DNA of 64,000 nucleotides from NCBI GenBank assembly GCA_910579735.1, contig CAJTUZ010000007.1:40699-104698 (forward strand), written 5' to 3'. A program made the position numbers and the translations under genes. Numbering within the stretch: position 1 is the stretch's first letter; every line of letters starts with the position of its first letter. Positions 52,938 to 61,904 of the stretch are shown here, one piece after another. Under the pieces are notes generated by a model, which saw only the letters and a program-made list of their open reading frames with translations, had not been told where the DNA came from and did not search any database. This DNA comes from an uncultured Lachnospiraceae bacterium (GTDB taxonomy: Bacteria > Bacillota > Clostridia > Lachnospirales > Lachnospiraceae).

Positions 52938-53603
52938 ATGCCGTATATTGATTTTGTATCGGACCTGCATAAAGCAACGAAAAGGGATTATATCGGCCGC
53001 GTTATAAGTGATGATAAGGCGGAATGTGCCGGAATTGCCAAAGAATATGGATATGACTACTGGGATGGTGACAGGAAATACGGTTATGGCGGTTATCGCT
53101 ATGATGGCAGGTGGAGAAGCGTTGCGCAGAAGCTGGCCGATCATTATCAGTTAAAGTCGGGACAGAAAGTGCTGGATGTGGGATGCGGTATGGCGCACTT
53201 ATTATATGAACTGACACAGGTGGTACCGGGACTTATCGTAAACGGTATTGATATTTCACAGTATGCTTTGGAACATGCGAAGGAAGAAGTGCGGGATAGA
53301 TTGCAGTATGGACAGGCACAGGATATACCGTTTAGGGATAATGAGTTTGATCTGGTGATCTCTTTGACGACGCTGCATAATCTGAAAGTGTATGATTTGA
53401 AGAAGGCAATTCAGGAAATAGAGCGGGTTTGCAAAGGAAACTCTTATATAATGGTAGAATCGTTTCGGAATGACAGGGAAGAAGTTAATATGCTGTATTG
53501 GCAGCTTACCTGTGCGAGTTATTATTCTGTTGAGGAATGGGAATGGCTGTATCATGAGTGGGGATATACGGGGGACTATAGTTTTATTTTTTTTGAAGAT
53601 TGA
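52938..53603 (+). CDS. Class I SAM-dependent methyltransferase
   Basis: A 221-residue methyltransferase: VLDVGCGMAHLLYELT is motif I, NGIDISQYALEHAKEEV motif II, DLVISLTTLHNLK the type 11 motif. The N-terminal 70 residues (YGYDYWDGDRKYGYGGYRYD) carry a Tyr/Gly-rich stretch found in sugar methyltransferases next to transketolase-like genes. It is the first gene of a sigma-D unit, with GAGGA before ATG 52938. The substrate is likely a sugar nucleotide or glycan. Confidence 0.82.
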   Translation: MPYIDFVSDLHKATKRDYIGRVISDDKAECAGIAKEYGYDYWDGDRKYGYGGYRYDGRWRSVAQKLADHYQLKSGQKVLDVGCGMAHLLYELTQVVPGLIVNGIDISQYALEHAKEEVRDRLQYGQAQDIPFRDNEFDLVISLTTLHNLKVYDLKKAIQEIERVCKGNSYIMVESFRNDREEVNMLYWQLTCASYYSVEEWEWLYHEWGYTGDYSFIFFED

Positions 53604-54454
53604 TAATTTGGTGGTTGGATCTGTGCATGGAAAAATGGATGAATCAGGGGACTACATTATGCTACAATGATGTTGAAAAAGATATTATATATTGTCATAA
53701 ATATGGTTTTGACGCTATCGAGTTAAAGTATAATATGATCAAAAACTATGATATGGATACTTTGAAATGGCAACTGAAAAAGAATCATGTTAAAGTTGGG
53801 GCATTGGGAGCAGTATCATTACCGGTTTATGAGGATTATGATAAAAAGCTTCAAATGGAGAAAAAAATTGAGCATATGTGTCAGATTGCGGTGGCAATTG
53901 AATGTAAAAATATTGTTGTTATTCCCCCATATCGAAAACAGGAATGCATTTGGGAAGATGAAGATAGTGAAATAATATCTTTACTTGAGAATTATTTGAA
54001 GATAGCAGAAGGATACGGCAGGAAGCTGGCATTTGAAGTGTTGGGGTTTCATAATGCCACGGTGAATACATTTCAAGAGGGGTTGAAGGTTATCAGAACA
54101 CTGGCGTCTGAAAATATAGGGTTAATATTGGACTTTTATCATTTTTTCAGTGGAAATATGGACAAAGGTGAGATAAAGAAAGCAAAAGCGAATGAAATCT
54201 TTATCGTACATGTTAATGATGGTAAAAAAAATATGTATGGGAAATATTTGGATGACGAAAGATTGTGGCCCGGAGAAGGAGAATTTGCAATAGAAGATTT
54301 GATACAAATATTAAAAGAGATGAATTATTCCGGGCCGATATCATTGGAAACATATCGGCAGGAGGGGTGGGAATTTGATATGGAAGAGTGTTATAAACTT
54401 GGGATGCTACAATTGGATCAGTTATTAAATTCCCATACGGAACTCTCACAATAA
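53600..54454 (+). CDS. Sugar phosphate isomerase/epimerase (xylose isomerase-like TIM barrel)
   Basis: A protein of up to 284 residues of the AP-endonuclease-2/IolE-like TIM barrel family: NQGTTLCYNDVEKDIIYCHK at the start, KYGFDAIELKY, ECKNIVVIPPYRKQ, LAFEVLGFHNATVNT with a metal Glu, LILDFYHFFSG with Asp/His, EIFIVHVNDGKK and SLETYRQEGWE with the final Glu. It may isomerise or epimerise a ketose or aldose phosphate. The start is uncertain: TTG 53600 overlaps the previous stop, and ATG 53627 also fits. Confidence 0.82.
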   Translation: MIIWWLDLCMEKWMNQGTTLCYNDVEKDIIYCHKYGFDAIELKYNMIKNYDMDTLKWQLKKNHVKVGALGAVSLPVYEDYDKKLQMEKKIEHMCQIAVAIECKNIVVIPPYRKQECIWEDEDSEIISLLENYLKIAEGYGRKLAFEVLGFHNATVNTFQEGLKVIRTLASENIGLILDFYHFFSGNMDKGEIKKAKANEIFIVHVNDGKKNMYGKYLDDERLWPGEGEFAIEDLIQILKEMNYSGPISLETYRQEGWEFDMEECYKLGMLQLDQLLNSHTELSQ

Positions 54455-54476
54455 GCGAATGGCGATAGGAAGACAT

Positions 54477-56009
54477 ATGAGTAAAATTATTTCTAAAGGA
54501 GTATTTTGTACGGAAGTCAATCCGGAATTGAAAAAGCAAAATAAAACGGTCGCATTGTGCCATGGTGTTTTTGATCTGGTACATCCCGGGCATATCGTTC
54601 ATTTGGAACAGGCAAAGAAAATGGCAGATGTGTTGGTGGTATCCGTTACAGCGGCAGAGTATGTCCGTAAGGGGCCGGGAAGACCGTATTTTGATGATGA
54701 AATGCGCATGAAATTTTTGGCAGCTTTAGAATGCGTAGATTATGTTATGCTTTCTGAAGGATATACTGTTGATGATATTGTAGAATGTGTGAAGCCTGAT
54801 ATTTATGTGAAGGGCGAAGAATACGCCAGAGCAGAAGATGATATTACCGGGAAAATAACGGAAGAAAAAGCTTTGGTAGAGAAGTATGGAGGACATATAA
54901 GGTATACGACAGGCCAGACGTTTAGTTCGACGAATTTGATCAACACGGCATTATCGGGTTTATCAGATGAAGTCAGATGCTATATGGAAGACTTTACAAC
55001 AAGATATTCCATGAAAGAAATCCGCGCATTCTCCGAAAAGGCAGAAAGTCTTAAAGTTCTGGTAGTCGGCGATATTATTATAGATAAATATACTTATTGT
55101 GATGTACAGGGACTTATGAGTAAAGATATGGGGTATTCGGCAAGGATACAAAGCTCAGAGGAACATTTGGGTGGTTCTGTAGCAATAGCAAGACATCTTT
55201 CGAGCTTTACGGATCATGTTACGCTTTTGTCTGTTATGGGAGACGAACAGGATATCCGGTCCCGAATTTTTCAGGAGTTATCTGATTCCATACAGTTAAA
55301 GCTTATGTATAGTTCCCTGTTTCCGACCATTGTAAAGCATCGGTATTTAACACGTAATGCCAAGCGCGAGGAGTATCGTAAAGTTTTGGCAGTAAATAAT
55401 ATTCCTGAGAAAATGGAATATGAGAAAAAAATCAGAGAGTTGTTTTTAGGAAAGCTGAAGGAAGAACTGGACGCCAGTGATGTGGTTTTCTTATGCGATT
55501 TTGGACATGGATTGATCGATGAAGAAGTTATCGAACTGGTTCAAAAGAATGCAAAGTACTTAGTATTGAATTGCCAGACAAATTCATCCAATCATGGTCT
55601 GAATATTATTACGAAGTACACAAGAGCGGATGTTTTTGTTGTGGATCAACAGGAATTGAAACTGGCATTTCCGGTTTATGTGAATGATGAAAAAGCAGGC
55701 TTAGAGAAGTTGGCACAGCATTTGCATGGAAGCGGTTGGCTGACGAGAGGTTCTTTAGGAGCTTATGGAATTCATGAAGGGAAAATAGATGACTGTCCTG
55801 CATTTACGCTTCAAGTAAAAGATACAGTAGGCGCCGGCGATGCTTTTTTCTCAGCAGCGGGATTGTATGCGGCGGCAGAGGCACCGATTGAGGTGGGAAC
55901 TTTTATGGGGAATATTGCAGGGGCGCTTGCGGCGAATATTGTTGGGAATAAAGAAGCCGTTGAGAAGGTTAATGTATTGAAGTATGCTAATACGTTGATG
56001 AATGTATGA
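54477..56009 (+). CDS. HldE-like bifunctional enzyme with reversed domain order
   Basis: A 510-residue protein. Residues about 20-160 are a nucleotidyltransferase (VALCHGVFDLVHPGHIVHLE with HPGH at 36-39, VKGEEYAR). Residues about 190-505 are a PfkB-family kinase (VLVVGDIIIDKYTYCDVQG, LGGSVAIARHLSSF, DTVGAGDAFFSAAGL). In HldE the kinase comes first; here the order is swapped. Together they would make heptose 1,7-bisphosphate and then a nucleotide-activated heptose, completing the path with gmhA and gmhB. The kinase's sugar is inferred from context. The start is ATG 54477, with AGGAAG close upstream. Confidence 0.84.
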   Translation: MSKIISKGVFCTEVNPELKKQNKTVALCHGVFDLVHPGHIVHLEQAKKMADVLVVSVTAAEYVRKGPGRPYFDDEMRMKFLAALECVDYVMLSEGYTVDDIVECVKPDIYVKGEEYARAEDDITGKITEEKALVEKYGGHIRYTTGQTFSSTNLINTALSGLSDEVRCYMEDFTTRYSMKEIRAFSEKAESLKVLVVGDIIIDKYTYCDVQGLMSKDMGYSARIQSSEEHLGGSVAIARHLSSFTDHVTLLSVMGDEQDIRSRIFQELSDSIQLKLMYSSLFPTIVKHRYLTRNAKREEYRKVLAVNNIPEKMEYEKKIRELFLGKLKEELDASDVVFLCDFGHGLIDEEVIELVQKNAKYLVLNCQTNSSNHGLNIITKYTRADVFVVDQQELKLAFPVYVNDEKAGLEKLAQHLHGSGWLTRGSLGAYGIHEGKIDDCPAFTLQVKDTVGAGDAFFSAAGLYAAAEAPIEVGTFMGNIAGALAANIVGNKEAVEKVNVLKYANTLMNV

Positions 56010-56046
56010 TATTGTGAAAATGTAAAATATGAAAAGGAATCTTTGC

Positions 56047-57123
56047 ATGAAAAGTGAAAGAAAGAGAAGAATAGAAATTCTGATAGAAAAATTAAAAGAA
56101 AGAAATATTTACTTGTATGGTGCGGGAATACGAGGAAAAGTGGCTTTAGAGAATCTAAATATATTAGGATATGAAAAGAATATATGTGGATTTGTTGATG
56201 ATAATGGGCAGAAGGAATGGGTACAGGGAAAACGCGTATGGCGGACAGATGATATAGAAAGTTTAGCAATTCCAAATGCATCATTCATTATCACAACATA
56301 TGCTGTCAAAAAAATGGCGTGTAGATTAATGGAAAAAGGAATATCAGCTGAAAATATCCATTTTTTTCCGGAGTTATTGATTGATGATGTTGCAATAGAG
56401 ACGTTCAGGACTAATAGAGAAAAAATTGAGCAAGTATATAACATTCTTAGTGATAATTTATCTAAATATTTATATAAATCTCTTTTTGATATATATATAA
56501 ATGGAAATATAGGCATTTTGTCAAGAACGAAAGGGGATTGTCAATATTTTCCCGGCGAAGGTGAAAACAATGAAATAGAAGGATTTTATTTATCGGAGCA
56601 TGAAAGGTTTGTTGATTGTGGTGCATATGATGGAGACACGATCAGAAGCTTCAAGATACGAACCAAAGATAAATATAAAAAAATATGGGTGTTTGAACCT
56701 GATGCAGATAATTTCGCAAGACTAGTCGATTATGTTGAAAAAGAGCAGGACAAGAGAATAGAGTTAATTAAGGGCGGAGTATATAGCCAAAATGACAACA
56801 TGCCTTTTTGCAGGAATTGTAGTACTACGTCTGCTTTAGCACAATATGGAGAGGAAAAAGTACGGGTTTACCAATTGGATTCTGTTATAGAAGAGCCGGT
56901 TACCTTTATTAAAATGGATATTGAAGGCTCTGAAAAGGAGGCCATATTAGGAGCAAGGAGGATAATCACAGAGTATAAGCCTAAGCTGGCAATTTGCATA
57001 TACCATAAAGTTGAGGATTTTTGGGAAATCCCATTATTAATTAAAGCGCTAAATCCGGATTATAATATATACATAAGAAATTACGAGGATAGGATAGACG
57101 AGACAATTTGCTACGCAGTCTGA
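56047..57123 (+). CDS. FkbM family methyltransferase with N-terminal Rossmann-like module
   Basis: About 358 residues. The N-terminal ~110 are the recurrent module (NIYLYGAGIRGKVALENLNI, ICGFVDDNGQKEW, ASFIITTYAVKKM). The FkbM methyltransferase follows: ERFVDCGAYDGDTIRSF is motif I, IWVFEPDADNFARL the ribose-binding block, and FIKMDIEGSEKEAILG the signature. It matches the layout of 23355. It probably methylates a sugar hydroxyl. ATG 56047 is used because AAAAGGA is eight bases upstream. The module also occurs here, outside the 20-43 kb block. Confidence 0.85.
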   Translation: MKSERKRRIEILIEKLKERNIYLYGAGIRGKVALENLNILGYEKNICGFVDDNGQKEWVQGKRVWRTDDIESLAIPNASFIITTYAVKKMACRLMEKGISAENIHFFPELLIDDVAIETFRTNREKIEQVYNILSDNLSKYLYKSLFDIYINGNIGILSRTKGDCQYFPGEGENNEIEGFYLSEHERFVDCGAYDGDTIRSFKIRTKDKYKKIWVFEPDADNFARLVDYVEKEQDKRIELIKGGVYSQNDNMPFCRNCSTTSALAQYGEEKVRVYQLDSVIEEPVTFIKMDIEGSEKEAILGARRIITEYKPKLAICIYHKVEDFWEIPLLIKALNPDYNIYIRNYEDRIDETICYAV

Positions 57124-57142
57124 TTCACGATAAGGCGAGGGA

Positions 57143-57955
57143 ATGAAAAAAATTATTCTGTTTAGTCCGAATGGTTATATAGGCGGATTTGTTAAAAAAA
57201 GAATACAGGAAAATGAGGATGTGCTATTGCATGTAATGACACGTGATAGTAATCCTGAACAGTATCAGGAAGATTATGATATCCTGATTTATTCTGCGTC
57301 AATTACATCTGCAAGACATGAAACAGCAGAAAAATATGTTCAGGATAATGTTGTGACAGCTGTTAAAATAGTAGATTTTTGCAAAGTACACCATATTAAA
57401 AAAATTATCTACCTTTCATCGGATGAAATATATGGAGAGTTACATGCCGATATGGTAACGGCAAAAACTATTATGGTAAATCCCAATCTATATGCAATTA
57501 CAAAATGTTTGGCAGAAAAGATTGTTATGGAAAGCGGGATAGCGTATTATATTCTGCGTCTTCCCGGAGTAGTTGGCAGAAAGTGGGGAGAAACTTTTAT
57601 CTATAGGCTGATGTCTGAGATTAGAGACCATAAACAGATAGAATTATACAATCTGGATAGGAAGTTTAATAATATTTTAGATATTGATGATTTGACGAGA
57701 TTTATAGAGATACTTTGCAATTGTGAAGATAAGAATAAAAATGAAATTTTTTTATTGGGAAATACGGAGAAAATAGAATTAGAAAAAATTGCTTTTTATA
57801 TGAAGAAATTATATCATTCGAACTCACGGATTATTAATATCGGGGCAGTCGATAAAAGATACTTTACGTTGGATGTGACAAAAGCCGTAGAATATGGTTA
57901 TTCTTCAAAAAATATATTCACCATAATAGATGAGTTATATCGAATACAGGGATGA
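57143..57955 (+). CDS. NAD-dependent sugar reductase/epimerase (SDR)
   Basis: A 270-residue SDR enzyme: IILFSPNGYIGGFVKKRI is a cofactor loop with the first Gly missing (the usual G-x-x-G-x-x-G is reduced to N-G-Y-I-G), IYLSSDEIYGE is the catalytic Ser/Thr strand and NLYAITKCLAEKIV the Y-x3-K pair. It is short for a full epimerase, so a 4-keto-sugar reductase of the RmlD type is plausible. It ends in an ATGA overlap region with the cupin gene and would act on a nucleotide sugar. Confidence 0.78.
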   Translation: MKKIILFSPNGYIGGFVKKRIQENEDVLLHVMTRDSNPEQYQEDYDILIYSASITSARHETAEKYVQDNVVTAVKIVDFCKVHHIKKIIYLSSDEIYGELHADMVTAKTIMVNPNLYAITKCLAEKIVMESGIAYYILRLPGVVGRKWGETFIYRLMSEIRDHKQIELYNLDRKFNNILDIDDLTRFIEILCNCEDKNKNEIFLLGNTEKIELEKIAFYMKKLYHSNSRIINIGAVDKRYFTLDVTKAVEYGYSSKNIFTIIDELYRIQG

Positions 57956-57963
57956 GGATTGAT

Positions 57964-58491
57964 ATGGAAGATATATACCGCCCTTCTGGCAAGGACTACT
58001 TATATGTGAATGATGACAGAACATTAAAGGTGGATAAAGAATATATTGAGTTTTTGAAAACATTGGCGCAAAAAAACGGCACAGGAAAATGTACAATGTG
58101 TTTACATAATGATACAAGAGCACATGTGCATGAGATGATAAATGTATATCCAAAGAAAACTTATGTGCGTCCTCATAGTCATCCATTCAAGACGGAAACG
58201 AAAATAATAATTGAAGGAAAATTACAAGTAATTCTTTTTGATAATTTCGGGAAAATATTAGACGTTTTTGTCATGGAAAAAAGTGATGTGTTTACTTTTC
58301 GATTGGATAGAGGCGTGATACACACTAATATTCCGTTGACGGATGTTGTTTTTCATGAAATTATCGAAGGCCCTTTTGTGGGAAAGGATGATAGTGTTTT
58401 TCCGGATTGGGCGGTAGAACCAAATGATACAGAACAAGTGGAAATATTTATGAAAAAAATAGAAAGGCAAATGACATTTTTGGACATATAA
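57964..58491 (+). CDS. WbuC-family cupin
   Basis: About 175 residues. HEMINVYPKKTYVRPHSHPF then KTETKIIIEGKLQVILFDN is a single cupin barrel with the His ligands of the WbuC family, found in O-antigen and capsule loci. FRLDRGVIHTNIPL holds the second cupin motif. Family function is not established; sugar isomerisation or small-molecule binding are suggested. The start is ATG 57964, with AGG six bases upstream, or ATG 57952 overlapping the SDR stop. Confidence 0.75.
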   Translation: MEDIYRPSGKDYLYVNDDRTLKVDKEYIEFLKTLAQKNGTGKCTMCLHNDTRAHVHEMINVYPKKTYVRPHSHPFKTETKIIIEGKLQVILFDNFGKILDVFVMEKSDVFTFRLDRGVIHTNIPLTDVVFHEIIEGPFVGKDDSVFPDWAVEPNDTEQVEIFMKKIERQMTFLDI

Positions 58492-58530
58492 AACTTGGAA
58501 ATATAAAGTGTATAAAGGAGTAGAACTTGT

Positions 58531-59667
58531 ATGAACGATCAAATAAAATATTACGGCGAGATGAACATATCGCCGGAACATCAAAATATAGACGATATAG
58601 AACAACATTATGAGCGGCGTGCAAAATTGTATAGGCAATGCGGAATACCTGAAATTGTATTCAGAGATGCAGAAATGCTGGAGGTTGGACCGGGCAGCGG
58701 ATATAACACGCTTGCTTATTTTCATTGGAAATGCAAACAGGTTGATTTGGTTGAGACTAATCCGCAGGGGATTAAGGATATGAAACAGCTTTTTGCTGAA
58801 TGGGAAATACCGAACGATAAGTATCGTATTTTTGAAGGCATAATAGAAGATTATTGTGTGAATCGTAAGTACGATATTGTTGTTGCGGAGGGATTTATTC
58901 CAACTGTTGATAATAAGGAAAAAATTATTGATAAGTTAATATCACTCACAAATGAAAAAGGAATTATTGTAATAACATGTGTGGATAAAGTAGGTTTTTT
59001 TATTGAAGCAATAAAGAGATTGGTGGGGGTGAGTTTGTCGCAAAATATCTCTACATATGAAGAAAAGGTACGCTATCTGACCGATATTTTTGAACCGCAA
59101 TTGGCACAGTTAAGGGGAATGTCCAAGCTTCCGGAGGACTGGATTAAAGATGTTATTTTAAGTCCGGTAATCAATAATGGTCAGGAGTTAAGTCTTGGAC
59201 AAGCCATACGATACTTTCAAGACGATTTTGACATATTAGGAACTTCTCCAGGAATGTTTACAGATTATTCATGGAGTAAAGACATTTGGTACGATTATAA
59301 AAGCGATTATTTGGAACAGTTTGATCAAAAAAGACTTAGTTTGTTAATGGCTGGTATGGCGGAAGTGATCTTACCGTTTGATATTGCTTCTTTTCTGGTA
59401 AAAGGGTTTGAAGATATCAAGGATATAGAAGTAAAATATGAGGAAAACCCGCAAGTGAAGGATATACAGGCTATTTTGGATCGTATGAAATCGATGGAGA
59501 AATATATAAAACAATATTTTCAGGATGATTTTGTTAATGTTTTTTATGAAATAGAAAATATTTTATCGCGAATTGAAAAGGGCGAAAAAATTAATATGGA
59601 AAAGTATCCAAATTTTTTTAAGGCATTCGGAAGAACTCAGCAATATATCAGTTTCGTGAAAAAATAA
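58531..59667 (+). CDS. Class I SAM-dependent methyltransferase
   Basis: A 378-residue protein. EMLEVGPGSGYNTLAYFHWK is motif I, VDLVETNPQGIKDMKQLF motif II, and YDIVVAEGFIPTVDNKEKI motif III. The C-terminal 170 residues are helical and not typical of small methyltransferases, so they may bind the acceptor. YYGEMNISPEHQNIDDIEQH at the start is similar to methyltransferases from surface glycan loci. AAAGGAG is just before ATG 58531. It precedes the sugar aminotransferase gene by 53 bases. Confidence 0.8.
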   Translation: MNDQIKYYGEMNISPEHQNIDDIEQHYERRAKLYRQCGIPEIVFRDAEMLEVGPGSGYNTLAYFHWKCKQVDLVETNPQGIKDMKQLFAEWEIPNDKYRIFEGIIEDYCVNRKYDIVVAEGFIPTVDNKEKIIDKLISLTNEKGIIVITCVDKVGFFIEAIKRLVGVSLSQNISTYEEKVRYLTDIFEPQLAQLRGMSKLPEDWIKDVILSPVINNGQELSLGQAIRYFQDDFDILGTSPGMFTDYSWSKDIWYDYKSDYLEQFDQKRLSLLMAGMAEVILPFDIASFLVKGFEDIKDIEVKYEENPQVKDIQAILDRMKSMEKYIKQYFQDDFVNVFYEIENILSRIEKGEKINMEKYPNFFKAFGRTQQYISFVKK

Positions 59668-59720
59668 TGCAGGGTAATTTATCTTTCTTCTGATGAATAA
59701 AAAGGAGATACGCTTATAAA

Positions 59721-60797
59721 ATGATTGAAGTATGGAATAACTCTTTACATAAAGAAGAACTGGAAAATTTCAGCAAGGCAGTTGCGGACAGAAATATTAT
59801 GGAAGGTCCTGTTTTAGCAACATTTGAAGAACAGATACAAGATCTTTTAAAGGCAGATTATGTGGTGGGTACGTCAAGCGGAAGTGCTGCTTTGGCATTG
59901 GCTTTTATGGGAATCGGAATAAAACCCGGCGATGAGATTATTGTTCCTGATTTAACCTTTATCGCAACGGCAAATGCCGCACATTTATTGGGGGCAGATG
60001 TGGTTATTGCACCTGTGAAAGAAAATCAGACGCTTATAGATGAAGATGCCGTTGAACAGTATATTACGCATAAGACCAAAGCAATTGTCACTGTAGATCT
60101 AAATGGCAGGATTGCATGTAGTAAGGAATTAAAAAAAAGATATGGTGAAAGAGGAATCTATATTATAGATGATGCCTGTCAGGCATTTATGTCATGTGCA
60201 GAGGATGGAAAAATGGCCGGTATGCACGCAGATATAGCTTGTTACTCTTTCGGAATCAGTAAAATGATTACAACGGTGATGGGGGGACTTGTTGCAACCA
60301 ATCATCAGGAGATTTATGAAAAGATTAAAATCATGAAAACACAGGGAATGCCTTCCATTTTTGAAGGGGATTTTTATAAGTACCCAGGATTTAATTTTAA
60401 GCTGCCGGATGTTCTGGCAGCAATTGGATTAGGACAGTTAGAGCGTCTGGATATTAAAATGAAGCATATGTGTGAGATTGACCGAATGTATAGGGATAAG
60501 CTGCAAGGGATAGAAGGAATTACGTTTTTGAACAGAGATAAGGGTGAGCATCCGTGGATGACGGAAATATTGTGTGACAATAAAGATAAAGTAAGAGAAA
60601 TATTAAGATGTCACGAAATTAGCAGCAGGCCATTAGGCGAGCCGCTTCATAAAGCGGCCTATTTAAAGACAAAAGGCAAATATCCTACATCTGAGACAAT
60701 GAGAGAAAAGTTGTTGTATCTGCCCAGCGGTCCGGATCAAAATATGGAAAATGTGGTGCAGGTCATTCAAGTGTTGAAGACAAATAATTTAAAATAG
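59721..60797 (+). CDS. DegT/DnrJ/EryC1 family sugar aminotransferase
   Basis: A 358-residue PLP-dependent sugar aminotransferase: VVGTSSGSAALALAF is the phosphate-binding loop, DEIIVPDLTFIATANA the family block, IIDDACQAFMS carries the Asp for PLP, and CYSFGISKMITT the Schiff-base Lys181. PGFNFKLPDVLAAIGLGQL completes the pattern. It would put an amino group on a 3- or 4-keto nucleotide sugar, such as a perosamine-type sugar; the keto donor could come from an SDR nearby. DLNGR replaces the usual HLYG, so specificity may be unusual. ATG 59721, ribosome site AAAGGAG. Confidence 0.87.
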   Translation: MIEVWNNSLHKEELENFSKAVADRNIMEGPVLATFEEQIQDLLKADYVVGTSSGSAALALAFMGIGIKPGDEIIVPDLTFIATANAAHLLGADVVIAPVKENQTLIDEDAVEQYITHKTKAIVTVDLNGRIACSKELKKRYGERGIYIIDDACQAFMSCAEDGKMAGMHADIACYSFGISKMITTVMGGLVATNHQEIYEKIKIMKTQGMPSIFEGDFYKYPGFNFKLPDVLAAIGLGQLERLDIKMKHMCEIDRMYRDKLQGIEGITFLNRDKGEHPWMTEILCDNKDKVREILRCHEISSRPLGEPLHKAAYLKTKGKYPTSETMREKLLYLPSGPDQNMENVVQVIQVLKTNNLK

Positions 60798-60828
60798 GAT
60801 TTTCATAGATAGGAGAAGGCAAATTAAA

Positions 60829-61890
60829 ATGGGAGAAAATATCAGAATGGATTCCCATAAGTTAATATATCATCCGGAAGTAGTAGCAAGATGGATGAAG
60901 GGAGAGAATATCTATCCGATTGAGATAGAGATATCGCCAAGCGGCGCATGTAATCACAGGTGTACATTTTGCGCTGTAGATTATTTAGAATATCAACCTG
61001 TTTTTTTGAATAAAGATATTATCTTGCGTGATATTACAAAGATGAAAGATTGTGGATTGAAAAGTGTCATTTGTTCCGGAGAGGGCGAACCGCTTTTGAA
61101 TAAAGATATGCCGGATATAGCAAATGGCATTAAGGCATGCGGCGTAGATGTGGCAATGAGTTCTAACGGTGTATTGTTTACAAAAGAAAAAGCAAATGAC
61201 TGCCTTGGAGCATTTACATGGATCCGTTTCAGTATAGCAAGCATGAGAGAAACATCCTATGATAAAATCCAACGGGGAAAGACGGGAGATTTAGATAAAG
61301 TTAAAGAAAATTTACAGGCGGCTGTCCGGATTAAGAGAGATAAAAAACTTAGAACAACATTGGGAGCACAGTGTTTGTTATTGCCTGATAATATATCTGA
61401 TGTTTCAGATATGGCGAAACAGCTATGTGAAATCGGCATTGATTATTTGACGGTCAAGCCGTATTCTCAGCATTTACATAGTAAAAATACTTATCAGATA
61501 AATTATCAGGAATTACTTGACTTAGAACAGGAAATAAAGAAATATGAAACGGAAGATTTTGCAATTCATTTCAGGGCGGAAGCAATGAAGAAGGTGCATC
61601 ATGGAAAATGTTATAAGCAATGTTATGGACTGCCATTTATGACACATATTGACGCAAAGGGAAATGTATGGCCATGTATAGCGCACATCGGTCAGGAAGA
61701 GTTTTGTTATGGAAATATTTATGAGCATACCTTTGAGGAAATATGGGAAGGAACAGGGCGGCAGGAAGTGATACAAAAGTTAAATGGTTTGGATATTAAT
61801 AAAATATGCAGAGAAGCATGCAGACTGGATGCTGTCAATAATTATCTGAATGAATTAAAACATCCGGGAGAGCATGTAAACTTTATATAG
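60829..61890 (+). CDS. Radical SAM protein with SPASM-like C-terminus
   Basis: A 353-residue protein. EISPSGACNHRCTFCAVDYL has the C-x3-C-x2-C cluster, and CSGEGEPLLN matches the GGEP motif with E in place of one G. The C-terminal region (CYKQCYGLPFM, GNVWPCIAHI, CREACRL) has Cys residues for an auxiliary cluster. It is paired with the related gene at 61905, 14 bases downstream, and with a split transketolase. Such pairs may catalyse rearrangement or C-C chemistry on a sugar, but no known reaction can be assigned. Confidence 0.85.
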   Translation: MGENIRMDSHKLIYHPEVVARWMKGENIYPIEIEISPSGACNHRCTFCAVDYLEYQPVFLNKDIILRDITKMKDCGLKSVICSGEGEPLLNKDMPDIANGIKACGVDVAMSSNGVLFTKEKANDCLGAFTWIRFSIASMRETSYDKIQRGKTGDLDKVKENLQAAVRIKRDKKLRTTLGAQCLLLPDNISDVSDMAKQLCEIGIDYLTVKPYSQHLHSKNTYQINYQELLDLEQEIKKYETEDFAIHFRAEAMKKVHHGKCYKQCYGLPFMTHIDAKGNVWPCIAHIGQEEFCYGNIYEHTFEEIWEGTGRQEVIQKLNGLDINKICREACRLDAVNNYLNELKHPGEHVNFI

Positions 61891-61904
61891 GAGAATTACA
61901 CAAA

